NCBI RefSeq assembly: GCF_039969785.1
Contig: NZ_JBDVNC010000016.1
Location: 186,001 to 250,000 of the forward strand
Direction of reading: 5' to 3'
Source: Shimia sp039969785
GTDB lineage: Bacteria > Pseudomonadota > Alphaproteobacteria > Rhodobacterales > Rhodobacteraceae
Length of the DNA: 64,000 bases
Below, piece by piece: positions 33,401 to 42,711 of this stretch. Numbering within the stretch: the stretch's first letter is position 1; each line of letters begins with the position of its first letter. The translations under genes and the position numbers were made by a program. Under the pieces are notes generated by a model, which did not search any database, was not told the DNA's origin, and saw only the letters and a program-made list of their open reading frames with translations.

Positions 33401-34986
33401 CTAAGAATCAGCCACTTCGGATGGGACAGGTTCCAACGCAAATCCCAACGATTTGGCCCGACGTTGTAAATTGCTCAAAACACGCCGTCTGTGTCGTTCA
33501 TCGTATGCAGCTGCGCCTTGATCTTGATAGGTCATGCCTTCGCGGATTGCGTTGTAGAAGAGGACTGCGATCTTGCGGGCCGTTGCCGTCACCGCTTTCT
33601 GTTTACCGATCCGTGCTGAGAGGCGCCGATAGAACGCACCCAAGGCCGTGCCACTTCGGCCAATCGTCACGGCTGCCAATCGCAAAAGGGGTGCGGCACG
33701 GCTTGAAGATCGGCGTGTCTTTGAGGACAACAACTTGCCTCCGGAGATTTTATTGCCCGGCGCGAGGCAAAGCCATGATGTGAAGTGCTTAGCGCTCTTC
33801 CATGCTCGCAGGTTCGTACCGTATTCGGCCATCAACTTCAATGCCAGTGACGGACCAATGCCATGGATTTGCGTCAATCTAACCCAAGTACGCCGTAGAG
33901 AGCAGCTCGAACATCAAATGCCGGAGCGTTGTGCTGCCTGCCCTTGATCCGCGCTTTGGGGAGGGGATCCTGCTTTCCGTCCCCCTTACTGTCAAAGTGT
34001 TGACCGCCGCTTCAAGCTTGCTGTCGCCGGCCGCAATCTGGGCTTTGTAAAAATCGTAGAGTTCAAGGGACTGTGTCAGCGTGAAAACATGTTCGTCACG
34101 GTCGTTGCCGACCAGGGCGGTCTTGATCGTCTTGACTGAGGTTTTGCATCGGATATCGCGGTACGTGGCCAAGACTTCAGCGTCACGTTCCCCTGCAACG
34201 ATGGCACGGATGATCTTCATCCCTGTAGCGCCAGTAATGTCGGAGACAACATGATGCAATTGCAAGTTCATCTCCATCAGTGCCTTCTGCATGTGCTGAA
34301 TGTGGCAGCCGAATACTCGGTCAGGCCTTCGCGTTGGCGCATGTACGCACGTAAGGTGGCAATCTCTGCCTCAGGGCGGAAGCTTCCGTGCAACAGGCCA
34401 TAGGAATGCAACTGTCGTAGCCAACTCGCATCGCTCACATTGATTTTGCGCCCCGGTTCATTTTTGGGATACCGGTGTTCACAAGGATGACCTCAAATCC
34501 ATGCGCTTCCAAAATATCAAAAGCCGGGATCCAGTAAACACCTGTCGATTCCATAGCTACTGTCGTGACACCGCAAGACTGGAACCAGTCGGCAAGATCA
34601 TGCAGGTCTTGGGTAAATGTCCCGAACGCGCGTACAGTTGTCGCAGCGACATCAGCGATCACCGCTGCCATATGCATTGTGGAGCAAATATCGACGGCTG
34701 CCGCAGTTGGATTGACCAACTTCGAATCCGGGTGGCCGCCGGTCTTACGCTTTGTCATGGCGTCTCCTCCGCTTTGATCGAACGGCGTGGGCCATGCAAG
34801 TTCGTCATCTTCCTAACCGGGATCACCGCAATGGCAGCGTCACCACTCTGAAGTGCGCATCAGCCCATGTGCCACGTTTTTTAACAGGGTCAGAACCACC
34901 AATAAGCCATCGGCAACTGCCCTTCGCATCCAACATAGCATAAGCTGTTTATGCCGCGCAAAGGCGGGCAACGGCCCGGAACGGTT
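33401..34986 (-). mobile_element. IS110-family element with broken transposase
   Basis: The transposase starts at 34758 (MTKRKTGGHPDSKLVN). It has the DEDD-type N-terminal part (VDICSTMHMAAVIADV, TTVAMESTGVYWIPAFDILE), a middle part SWLRQLHSYGLLHGSFRPEA and the C-terminal Transposase_20 domain (TQIHGIGPSLALKLMAEYG, WLCLAPGNKISGGKLL), in three different frames, so at least two frameshifts have occurred. The stop TAG at 33401 lies exactly at the junction with the host IS3 OrfA. About 1.59 kb and no inverted repeats, as expected for IS110. Confidence 0.82.
34759..34986 (-). ncRNA. IS110 5' non-coding end, candidate bridge/seek RNA region
   Basis: About 228 bp separate the IS110 left junction from its transposase start with no open frame of note. 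In IS110-family elements this end encodes a structured guide RNA that pairs with target and donor DNA. I assign the region by position only; I have not folded it, and the element's transposase is dead. Confidence 0.35.
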
Positions 34987-35294
34987 TTTTAACACTTCCC
35001 TCTCCTCCTTGAGAATGCGGTTCTCACGTCGAAGCTGATCCTTCTCTTGGGCGAGGCTTAAATCCTCCTTCGACACCACGTCTGTGTCTCTGTGCGCCGC
35101 GTCCCATTTGTTCAGCGTCGACATCCCAACGCCAAGGTCACCGGCCACCTGCTTACGCGTTAGCCCGCTTGTCAGATCAGCGCTATGCGCACCGCATCTT
35201 GGCGGAATTCGTCCATACGTTTCAGTCCCATAGTATGTCTCCCTTGTTGCAGTAAATGCTATCAAAGGAGCGGCATCAAACCGCGACAGGTCCA

Positions 35295-35572
35295 GCCCAG
35301 ATTGGGGTCTCATACATACCAATGGTCATGATGTCGAAAGCACCACCTTTGGTCGAGATGTCTGTTGTTACGCGCTGGCGCAACACATTCTCTTCCAAAA
35401 CTACCCAGTCAACGTCGTGACCGGTTTTTGCAGTGAAATCGTCAGTCAGACCCTGCATGCGGACCATGTCGCCGTTGTTCACTGTCGCAATAGTGAGTGT
35501 TTCTGCATAAGCCGTTCCGGCCATAACAACCGATATGGCTGTTGCCGCACGAAGTGCGTTCTTAATAAGCAT
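35295..35572 (-). pseudogene. Truncated smoE paralogue (N-terminal fragment)
   Basis: Signal peptide and about 92 residues of a second polyol-type binding protein (MLIKNALRAATAISVVMAG, LTIATVNNGDMVRMQGL, DIMTIGMYETPIW), matching SmoE at 25521-26813 residue for residue in many places. It is cut exactly at the IS3 end at 35294; the apparent frame runs on a few codons into IS sequence before stopping. The rest of this second transporter operon is absent. Confidence 0.85.
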
Positions 35573-35644
35573 CCGTTACCTCCCTGTATTTGGATGTTGC
35601 AAGATAACGATAGCGTCCAGCCTTGCTTGCCGTCAACAATTTCT

Positions 35645-35658
35645 TTTACGCGTGTAAA
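35645..35658. promoter_or_regulatory. Palindromic LacI-type operator before truncated smoE copy
   Basis: TTTACGCGTGTAAA is a near-perfect 14-bp palindrome between the second lacI gene and the truncated smoE copy, and its TTTACGCG half is the same as at 25438 and 36782. It likely was the operator of the lost operon. Confidence 0.55.
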
Positions 35659-35690
35659 GTTTTGTTTTTTAATCGTTCAAAAACAAACTA

Positions 35691-36722
35691 TTAAGCTGAC
35701 CCTCTCATGATCAACTTGCCGTCAAAGAACGTAACCTCACGCGAATCAAGCCTTGTTCCGGCCTCAATCACACCAAAAAGCGTCTCTGCGCTTTTTGTGG
35801 CGATGGCGGAATAATCCTGTGCCACCGTGGTCAAAGTCGGGCAGGTATATCGCGAAAACGGGTGGTCATCATGTCCGGCAACCCGCAATGCGCACCCTGC
35901 CCCGATGCCAACTTTTTTGCCCGCCTGATACGCAGCCGATAAAAACCCGATTGCAAGCCGGTCATTACTGCAAAGGATGGTATCGGTTGTCAGGTTGCCG
36001 TCCCGAATGATCCGCGACCCTTCGCGAAAGCCGATTTCCTCGAACTCCCACCCTTCGCCAGGCGCCTGAATCAATTGCGGTGTATGTCCCAGTTCATCCA
36101 TCGCCGCCAAATAGGCCGACCGGCGTTTATATGCGTTTGGGTTGGTCGGTTTCTCCATTTCAAAAAATGCAGGCGGCTCGCCCGTGCGGCACAGATAATC
36201 AACGATCAGTCCAATGCCCTGAAAGCTATCCAATCCGACAAACGCTTCGCCCACGCCATCAATGCTGGAGTCAAACAGAACTGTCGGCACCTCTTCGCAA
36301 AACGCTGCGATCCTGTCCGCGTCTGACAAACGCCCCAGTGGCGCCAGCAACACACCCGCTGGTTTGATCAACCGCAAGTTTTCAAGATTGTCGATTTCCT
36401 GCTCAGGGTCACCATGCGAACCCAGCAACACCGGGCGAAACCCAGCCTCTAAAACCAACGTCTCGATAACACGGGCGATTTCGGCAAAGAAAGGGTCAGC
36501 CAGATAAGGCACGACAATACCAATATTCTTGGTCAGCCTGCGGTTCTGGTTAATCGCATACATGTTCGGGCGATAATCAAACCGCTCCAGCGCCTCTTCT
36601 ATACGCCTGCGTGTGGTTTTGCGCACGCTGCTCGGATCGTTGAAAAATTTTGATATCGTCGGACGGGACAGTCCGCTGACGGCTGCGAACTCTTCCATAT
36701 TCTTAATCTTCTGATCGTCCAT
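35691..36722 (-). CDS. LacI-family regulator of the deleted second polyol operon
   Basis: A 343-residue repressor, same length as the one at 24374-25405 and similar throughout (MEEFAAVSGLSRPTISKFFN, NIGIVVPYLADPFFAEIARV, AGHDDHPFSRYTCPTLTTVA). It is intact although its target operon has been reduced to a smoE fragment. It could still bind the operators of the intact polyol operon, since the candidate sites share sequence. Confidence 0.87.
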   Translation of the reverse strand: MDDQKIKNMEEFAAVSGLSRPTISKFFNDPSSVRKTTRRRIEEALERFDYRPNMYAINQNRRLTKNIGIVVPYLADPFFAEIARVIETLVLEAGFRPVLLGSHGDPEQEIDNLENLRLIKPAGVLLAPLGRLSDADRIAAFCEEVPTVLFDSSIDGVGEAFVGLDSFQGIGLIVDYLCRTGEPPAFFEMEKPTNPNAYKRRSAYLAAMDELGHTPQLIQAPGEGWEFEEIGFREGSRIIRDGNLTTDTILCSNDRLAIGFLSAAYQAGKKVGIGAGCALRVAGHDDHPFSRYTCPTLTTVAQDYSAIATKSAETLFGVIEAGTRLDSREVTFFDGKLIMRGSA

Positions 36723-36780
36723 AAACTGGGGGTCTTTCAGGATTGGTGAGCCGAAAATGCAGTCGTCTCATCTATCAATA

Positions 36781-36796
36781 GTTTACGCGCGCAAAC
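36781..36796. promoter_or_regulatory. Palindromic operator in front of the second lacI gene
   Basis: GTTTACGCGCGCAAAC is a 16-bp palindrome with one mismatched pair, 59 bp upstream of the lacI start. With the site at 35645-35658 it brackets the gene, suggesting autoregulation. Confidence 0.55.
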
Positions 36797-36836
36797 TTTT
36801 CCAGTGTAATTTCAAATGCAGACGCTGCGGAACAAG

Positions 36837-39197
36837 TTACCGTTTACTTAACAAGTTGGCCATCAATCGAAAAGCGCCTGGTACCAGATTTTCCATCTGG
36901 TGATGCAGGATAAGCGAAGTGTGCACATGACGTCCCCGCCCGACGTCTCCCACCAACAACGCGCCGCGCTGCGATGCCTCCTCAGGGTCGGCCATTTCAA
37001 TCAACGGTATGTATGCCGCGTCCCAGCTCTTAGCAAAATACAAACCTCTCTCCTTAACCCACCCGGCCCAGTCCTGAGGTCCGATCTGATTGGGCGTCTG
37101 AAAAATCGAATGTTCGGCAAGATGGCGCACCTCTGCCGTCTCGTCCGTGACCCGCCAGCGCAAAGACGGCTGTCCGATCTCGATATGTCGTGGTGGGGTC
37201 GTGACGGGATCCCAGTTGTCCCACGGGCGGTGATACAAAGTCACAAGCGTACCTCCCGTCTCGACCCAGCGATGTAGTGCGGGCATCGCTTCGGACAGGC
37301 CGGGCCGGAACCGCAGGGCAAAAATCCCAATGACAATGGTGTCAAACGCGCTCAGTGCGGCGTCACTTGTCAACATCTCATCAGTCACGCCTGTCACATC
37401 CATGCCCAGCGCGCTCAGCCAATAATCGACGCGGTCATTTCCCGCCCCGACATACCCAACCCGCACATCCGGCAATTGCGCCTCAAGCGCCAGAACCCTC
37501 AATTGAGCTGCCGATGACACCGCCGTCGGCGCAACATGCGCATACGCAACCGTATCGACAGTTTGCGCAGGGACTCCCCCTGACAGCACCGGCAATTCAT
37601 AAAGCCCGGCTGATAATTGCTTTGGGAAGTCGATCGAGAAATCCCCGTCCGCTCCAGCGACACGCCAGCCCTCCGGCGTCAAAATTGTGGCATCGGCCGG
37701 TTTGGGATAGACGCCATCAACCCGAGTGGTGAGCGTCTGGCCGGGCTGGCTTAAATTGACCAACCGCGCTGCGGGGCTGACATGCGCACGGCACGCAGGC
37801 AGCACAACGGGCGGATTGTCCATTGGCATGCGCAAAGACACGTTCGCGCCACGCCACGTAATCCAGACCCGACACGCCGGCGCATCCGGAACCATCGGAT
37901 CATAAATTGCGCGACACCCGTCGCTTTCAAACGCATTTTCAGAGATGCGCAGCACGCCACTGGCTTCTGACCAGCCATCCGGCAACTCAAGCGAGGCGCG
38001 CACATCCTCGGCCAACCCTTTGCCCACGTCCAATGTGATCGCGGTTTCTGATCCCGGTGAGACAAATGCATCCTCGGCAAAACACGTCACATCCACGCCC
38101 AGCGCCAGTTGCACAACGCGAGCAAGCTGCACCTCTTTGGCATCCAGTCTGTGATCGACCTCGTCCCTAACCGCTGCAGGGCACGCCAACCGAACCCTGC
38201 CGATCAGCGAAAGTGCGGCAATCGCCGCCTCGGCCACCGCTTCAAAGTTCGGATAGGCTGCCACGGCGATATCGATCTGGCCCTGCGCAGCGCGCAAATC
38301 ATTCGCCACGACCTCGGCCCCGGGCAGCGCTGCCAAATCTCCGACCGTCACACAAAGCCCAGAAGACAGATCGTGATCCGGTCCATCAACATGGCTTTGC
38401 GCCAGATGCAGCGGCCAATCCCGCGAATGCGTGGCGCTTTGCCAGCGCCCCATGCCTTGCGTGCGATGAAAGCCGCGCGACTGTTGCCCGATACGCTCCC
38501 AGCTCCATCCGCTGACCTCATCGCACCCCGAACCGTCAATCGTGAGGGTCGCAGGCGGCGGGGGCAAGTCATCATCATAAGATTGCCCCGCCCCGGACCA
38601 CGCGGGCAGATACATTTTTTTCACCTGCCAGAGCGGGCGGTTGGACGGAAACTCAGGATCAGCCGCAGCTGCCATCACCTCATGTGCGACCTCGGTCATG
38701 GCACGGTGGTGCCCATGCTGCCCCGGCACGTCCAGAAAGGTCGGGCAGATAATGTCTGGCCGTTCAACACGGACAATGTCGACAAACCGCGCCAAGGTGC
38801 GTTCATGCCCCCATCGCCCCAAAGTCTCGGTACCGCTCTTGGAGAACCCGAAATCCGTGATCGTGTCCCGCGCAGTCTCGGAATGCCAGTACATCCGCAT
38901 GCCCAACACATCGCAGGCTCGCTCCATCTCGCGCGTGCGCAACGCCCCCAGCGCCGCACCAGACTCGGTTCCGATGTCATTCTGCCCGCCCTCGCCCCGG
39001 GTCGAACAGGCATAAGACAGGTTGACCCCATCACGAAACGCCAGCGCCGCCAACATGCCGGTAATCTCATCATCCGGATGTGCGCCGGTTTGCATAAAGC
39101 GCACCACCGATGTCAGCGGTCGCAAGGCCCACCACAACTCCATAATGCGGGGACGCGCACGCAATTGCTCAAGTCTCATCTGATCGGGCGTCGGCAT
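36837..39197 (-). CDS. PIG-L family deacetylase fused to a large C-terminal domain
   Basis: About 786 residues. The N-terminal ~250 form a PIG-L (LmbE-like) zinc deacetylase with AHPDDE at 39-44 and the zinc His region GQHGHHRAM near 164; such enzymes remove N-acetyl groups from GlcNAc-type sugars. The middle is rich in beta strands, and the last ~220 residues (VRVGYVGAGNDRVDYWLSAL, FDTIVIGIFALRFRPGL, VETGGTLVTLYHRPWD) look like a ThuA/glutamine-amidotransferase-like fold. The ATG at 39197 overlaps the ROK stop (ATGA) with AGGAGG upstream; a TTG one codon earlier is disfavoured. No signal peptide is seen, so it acts in the cytoplasm. Confidence 0.75.
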   Translation of the reverse strand: MPTPDQMRLEQLRARPRIMELWWALRPLTSVVRFMQTGAHPDDEITGMLAALAFRDGVNLSYACSTRGEGGQNDIGTESGAALGALRTREMERACDVLGMRMYWHSETARDTITDFGFSKSGTETLGRWGHERTLARFVDIVRVERPDIICPTFLDVPGQHGHHRAMTEVAHEVMAAAADPEFPSNRPLWQVKKMYLPAWSGAGQSYDDDLPPPPATLTIDGSGCDEVSGWSWERIGQQSRGFHRTQGMGRWQSATHSRDWPLHLAQSHVDGPDHDLSSGLCVTVGDLAALPGAEVVANDLRAAQGQIDIAVAAYPNFEAVAEAAIAALSLIGRVRLACPAAVRDEVDHRLDAKEVQLARVVQLALGVDVTCFAEDAFVSPGSETAITLDVGKGLAEDVRASLELPDGWSEASGVLRISENAFESDGCRAIYDPMVPDAPACRVWITWRGANVSLRMPMDNPPVVLPACRAHVSPAARLVNLSQPGQTLTTRVDGVYPKPADATILTPEGWRVAGADGDFSIDFPKQLSAGLYELPVLSGGVPAQTVDTVAYAHVAPTAVSSAAQLRVLALEAQLPDVRVGYVGAGNDRVDYWLSALGMDVTGVTDEMLTSDAALSAFDTIVIGIFALRFRPGLSEAMPALHRWVETGGTLVTLYHRPWDNWDPVTTPPRHIEIGQPSLRWRVTDETAEVRHLAEHSIFQTPNQIGPQDWAGWVKERGLYFAKSWDAAYIPLIEMADPEEASQRGALLVGDVGRGRHVHTSLILHHQMENLVPGAFRLMANLLSKR

Positions 39198-40381
39198 CAA
39201 ACCTCCTGCGGCTGTTGCACAATTTTGGGAGTGAACGCCTGATTAACCACAAGTGCCGCAGCCCCAAGGGTCGCAGTCATGCGCCCCGATGTGCCCCGAC
39301 TCAGGCGCGGAAAGCTGCGGTCGGGTCGGTTCGAAACAGAACTGTCCAACAACGGCGTGGTGCACACCAGATGGTCCAGAATATTATCCGGCATCGCGCC
39401 GCCCAGAATAATTGTCTGCGGATCGAAAAGGCATTCCACCGTGGACACCGCCGCCGACAAAGGTTCAACCGCACGTTCAAGCCATGAAACCAAAGACGGG
39501 TTTTCGCGCCGGAACAGCTGCGACAAATCTTCGACACTTGTGGCCTCAAACCCATCCGCCCTAAGCGCCCGGGTCAGCGACAACCGACTGACCGCATCCT
39601 GCAACGCAACCAGCCCATTGTCCGACGGCACCCTAAGATGTCCAATCTCACCCGCGTTGCCAAAGGCACCGGCCATCAGCCGCCCCTTGTGAACAACACC
39701 CAGCCCAAGCCCGGCTCCGAAATAGATATAGGCATAGCTTTCCAGACCTTGCGCGACCCCGGAAACTTTTTCCGATATGGCCGCCGCATTGGCATCATTT
39801 TCGACAACCACCGGCAGCTCCAGCACATCTGACAACCAGGATTGCGGCGACGTGTCGTCCCAGATCGCCAGCTCAGTGGCACCGCCGCGCAACCCGGTTT
39901 TTCCAAAGGGTCCGGGCATCACGACACCCACACCCAACAACGCGCTTTCAGACACACCTGCGCTTTCCACCACAGCCGTTTTCATGTCCCCGACAGCCCG
40001 CGCCACATCAGCACGATTTCGGATCGCCATCTTCTTGCGCTTCAGCGCAACCGGCTCGCCACACAGATTAAGCAACGCGGCAGAGATGGCATCCGGCCTG
40101 ATCTCAATACCAACCGCAAATCCGCCATCGGGGTTCAGCGCATATTGCGCCACCGGCAACCCGCGAGAGGCCGCACGATAGCCTTTTTCCACGATCAACC
40201 CGTCGGCCAGAAGGTCTGCAATAATGTTTGACACCGCTTGCGTAGACAGCCCGGATGCGCGCGCGATCTCGGCACGGCCAATTTTCACGGCATTCTGAAT
40301 GCGACCCAGCACGACCTGCCGGTTGTGGCCGCGGGACCGTCCGGCATTCGCGCCGACTATACTGTCAGATTGGGTGATCAT
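39197..40381 (-). CDS. ROK-family transcriptional repressor
   Basis: A 394-residue NagC/XylR-type regulator: an N-terminal winged helix (IARASGLSTQAVSNIIADLL) and a ROK sugar-kinase-like domain (VVENDANAAAISE, YIYFGAGLGLGVVHKGRLM, GNAGEIGHLRVP). The cysteine zinc motif of ROK is not evident. It is divergent from the ABC importer at 40505 and co-transcribed with the PIG-L deacetylase. An inverted repeat in the shared promoter fits its operator; the inducer is probably the imported sugar or its derivative. Confidence 0.87.
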   Translation of the reverse strand: MITQSDSIVGANAGRSRGHNRQVVLGRIQNAVKIGRAEIARASGLSTQAVSNIIADLLADGLIVEKGYRAASRGLPVAQYALNPDGGFAVGIEIRPDAISAALLNLCGEPVALKRKKMAIRNRADVARAVGDMKTAVVESAGVSESALLGVGVVMPGPFGKTGLRGGATELAIWDDTSPQSWLSDVLELPVVVENDANAAAISEKVSGVAQGLESYAYIYFGAGLGLGVVHKGRLMAGAFGNAGEIGHLRVPSDNGLVALQDAVSRLSLTRALRADGFEATSVEDLSQLFRRENPSLVSWLERAVEPLSAAVSTVECLFDPQTIILGGAMPDNILDHLVCTTPLLDSSVSNRPDRSFPRLSRGTSGRMTATLGAAALVVNQAFTPKIVQQPQEV

Positions 40382-40390
40382 GTTATTCGA

Positions 40391-40430
40391 TTAACTCAAC
40401 TTACTTGATAATTCAATACAGTTGAGCTAA
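40391..40430. promoter_or_regulatory. ROK operator candidate (inverted repeat)
   Basis: TTAACTCAAC (40391-40400) and GTTGAGCTAA (40421-40430) form an inverted repeat with 9 of 10 positions matching, centred between the divergent ROK gene and the ABC operon. Size and AT content resemble NagC/Mlc-type sites. Confidence 0.55.
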
Positions 40431-40452
40431 TCCTTCGGGTACATGCGGCCCC

Positions 40453-40478
40453 GCCCAAAGCTGGATTTCAGCTTGGGC
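40453..40478 (+). promoter_or_regulatory. Hairpin in the 5' leader of the ABC operon
   Basis: GCCCAAAGCTG can pair with CAGCTTGGGC (one bulged A) over a 5-base loop, ending 26 bp before the binding-protein ATG. It could stabilise the mRNA or modulate translation; there is no evidence of a known riboswitch. Confidence 0.35.
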
Positions 40479-40504
40479 TGGCGAGAACAGCAGGGAGACA
40501 ATCT

Positions 40505-41767
40505 ATGAAATTCGGTACGTTCAAGGCGATTGCGCTGGGCGCAGTCACAAGCACGATGGCACTGGTTGGCTCGGTCGCCAACGCTGTGGAAATTGAGTAT
40601 TGGCAATATTTCTTCGATGCCCGCGTTGCGGCGATGGATCAGCTCATCGAAAACTTCGAAGCGGCCAATCCCGACATCACCGTCAAAATGACCCACTTTC
40701 CTTATGCGGACTACCGCACCAAGGTCGCCGCTGCGATTCCAGCAGGCGAAGGGCCCGACGTGGTACAGCTGTTTTACGGATGGCTGAACGACTATGTGGC
40801 GGCTGACCTGATCCAGCCCCTGCCCGCAGATACGTTCCCGGCCAGCATGGTGGACAAAGAATTCTTCCCAATGGTTCAGGCCATGAAAGATGGCGATCAG
40901 TATTGGGCTTTGCCGACCGCCGTTCGGTCCCTTGCGTTGTTCTATAACACCCGCCTGATGGAAGAGGCCGGTGTCACAGCGCCCCCGACCAATTTTGCAG
41001 AACTGCAGGAAGCTGCCGCCAAAATGACCAAGCGCGATGGCGCTGGCAACATCACTCAGGTTGGCATGACGGCCGGTATGACCGCGCAAGATCACCACTG
41101 GTGGCGCGAAGGTCTGATCCGCCAGATGGGCGGCGAGCCTTATACGGATGATTACCATACCGTAGCCTACAATTCAGAAGCAGGCCTAAAAGCATTGGAA
41201 ATGTATGTTGGCATGGCTGACGGCGACGACGCGATTACGGCCTTTGGCTTTATGGATGAACCTCAGGCCGCTTTCAAAGCGGGCCGCGCAGGCATGCATA
41301 TCGACGGCTCGTTCCGGATTGGTTCGCTCAACAAAACACGTGGGCTGAAATGGGGCGTAACCGAACTCCCCGCCACAGCAGACGGCACCCGGTCCAATTA
41401 TTCCTCTTATTGGGTTAACGCCATCACCACCAAAGCGACTGACGAAAAATACGACGCTGCGGTGAAGTTCATGCAATATGTCACCTCGGATGAGGCGATG
41501 CAGGTCTGGCTTGATGTGGTTGGTGAACTGCCCGCAAAACCTTCTGTTGGTCTGACGGATGAGAACGCCAACAACGAAGTTTACGGCCCCTTCATTCGCG
41601 GTCTGGCCTATGCCAACACCACCAAGTTCGCCAATGAAAGCGCGCAGCGTCAGCTGATGGTGGAAATGGTCGAACGGATCACGCTTCAGGGCATGTCAGC
41701 CGCAGACAGCCTCGCCATTGCCGCCGAAGCTGAGCAGAAGATCCTCGACGAATACTACGCCGACTAA
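40505..41767 (+). CDS. ABC sugar transporter substrate-binding protein
   Basis: A 420-residue family 1 extracellular sugar-binding protein with a signal peptide ending SVANAV, followed by IEYWQYFFDARVAAMDQLIE, GPDVVQLFYGWLNDYV and AGRAGMHIDGSFRIGS. GGGAG precedes the ATG. It starts an operon of importer, VOC protein, lyase, ATPase and kinase. The ligand is unknown but probably a sugar or glycoside. Confidence 0.87.
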   Translation: MKFGTFKAIALGAVTSTMALVGSVANAVEIEYWQYFFDARVAAMDQLIENFEAANPDITVKMTHFPYADYRTKVAAAIPAGEGPDVVQLFYGWLNDYVAADLIQPLPADTFPASMVDKEFFPMVQAMKDGDQYWALPTAVRSLALFYNTRLMEEAGVTAPPTNFAELQEAAAKMTKRDGAGNITQVGMTAGMTAQDHHWWREGLIRQMGGEPYTDDYHTVAYNSEAGLKALEMYVGMADGDDAITAFGFMDEPQAAFKAGRAGMHIDGSFRIGSLNKTRGLKWGVTELPATADGTRSNYSSYWVNAITTKATDEKYDAAVKFMQYVTSDEAMQVWLDVVGELPAKPSVGLTDENANNEVYGPFIRGLAYANTTKFANESAQRQLMVEMVERITLQGMSAADSLAIAAEAEQKILDEYYAD

Positions 41768-41817
41768 CCCGATTGGTCCCGGCACTGTCGCCGGGACCCT
41801 TCCCTTCGGAGCGCGGC

Positions 41818-42711
41818 ATGAAATTCTACCGCAACCTTACAATAAAACAAAAACAGATTGTCTGGGCCTGGTCCTTCCTCGCTCTGCCGGTCCTGTTTTA
41901 TTCCGTGATCCGGTTCTACCCAACCGGTAACGCCATCCTGATCAGCTTTCAGGACTGGAACCTGCTGGGCGCGCGCACTTGGACGGGTCTGGACAATTAT
42001 GTCAAGCTGTTCTCTGACCCCGTCTTCTGGAAGGTCTTCAAGAACACCTTTGTCTATCTCCTGCTCGGCACTCCGATCAGCCTCGTTGTGTCCTTTGTCA
42101 TAGCCTACCATCTGGACAAGCTTCGTTTCATGCACGGCTTTTTGCGCCTGCTCTATTTCCTGCCATTCATGACCAGTGCGGTGGCGATGGCCTGGGTGTG
42201 GCGCTGGTTCTATCAACCCGTCCCCATCGGCCTTTTTAACAATTTCCTGGCCACATTCGGCATACCGCAGATCAATTTCCTCAACTCCACCACCAATGCG
42301 CTCCCGGCGATCCTTGCCCCTGCCATCTGGGCGGGCCTCGGCTTTCAGATCATCATCTTCATGGCCGGTCTGCGTGCGATCCCCAAAAGCTACTACGAGG
42401 CCGCCCATATCGATGGTGTATCTTCGTGGACCGTCCTTTGGGAGATCACCATTCCGCTGCTGAAATCCACCATCGTGTTTATTGTTGTGTTCTCCTCAAT
42501 TGGTTTCCTGCGCATATTTGACCACGTCTTCAACATGACCACGCTGAACCCCGGCGGACCGCTCAATTCTACCAAACCGTTGGTTCTGATGATCTATGAA
42601 ACCGCCTTCAGCTCGTTTGACATGGGCTATGCTGCTGCCCAGACGGTGGTGCTATTCGTTGTGTTGCTGATCGTCAGCCTGCTGCAACTGCGCCTGATGA
42701 GGGACCGCTGA
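41818..42711 (+). CDS. ABC sugar transporter permease
   Basis: A 297-residue MalF-like permease. The EAA loop is EAAHIDGVSSWTVLWEITIP. The start at 41818 (MKFYRNLTIKQKQIVW) has GGAG upstream; the frame is open 15 codons earlier but without a start signal. It overlaps the next permease gene by one base. Confidence 0.88.
   Translation: MKFYRNLTIKQKQIVWAWSFLALPVLFYSVIRFYPTGNAILISFQDWNLLGARTWTGLDNYVKLFSDPVFWKVFKNTFVYLLLGTPISLVVSFVIAYHLDKLRFMHGFLRLLYFLPFMTSAVAMAWVWRWFYQPVPIGLFNNFLATFGIPQINFLNSTTNALPAILAPAIWAGLGFQIIIFMAGLRAIPKSYYEAAHIDGVSSWTVLWEITIPLLKSTIVFIVVFSSIGFLRIFDHVFNMTTLNPGGPLNSTKPLVLMIYETAFSSFDMGYAAAQTVVLFVVLLIVSLLQLRLMRDR

Larger units (their letters stand above)
32473..35294 (-). mobile_element. 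IS3-family element interrupted by IS110, inserted in a smoE paralogue
   Basis: Ends are TGGATCTGACACGG (from 32473) and, on the other strand, TGGACCTGTCGCGG (from 35294). Without the IS110 the length is about 1,236 bp, normal for IS3. OrfA starts at 35231 (MGLKRMDEFRQDAVR), has a frameshift near 35180, continues as TSGLTRKQVAGDLGVGMSTL to REVLK, and finishes beyond the IS110 as KATVFFASQKP at 33400-33364. OrfB (to 32511) has an internal TAG in IKEQ*RLSLGSYG and a frameshift near 32755. No target duplication is visible at the two ends. Inactive. Confidence 0.82.
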
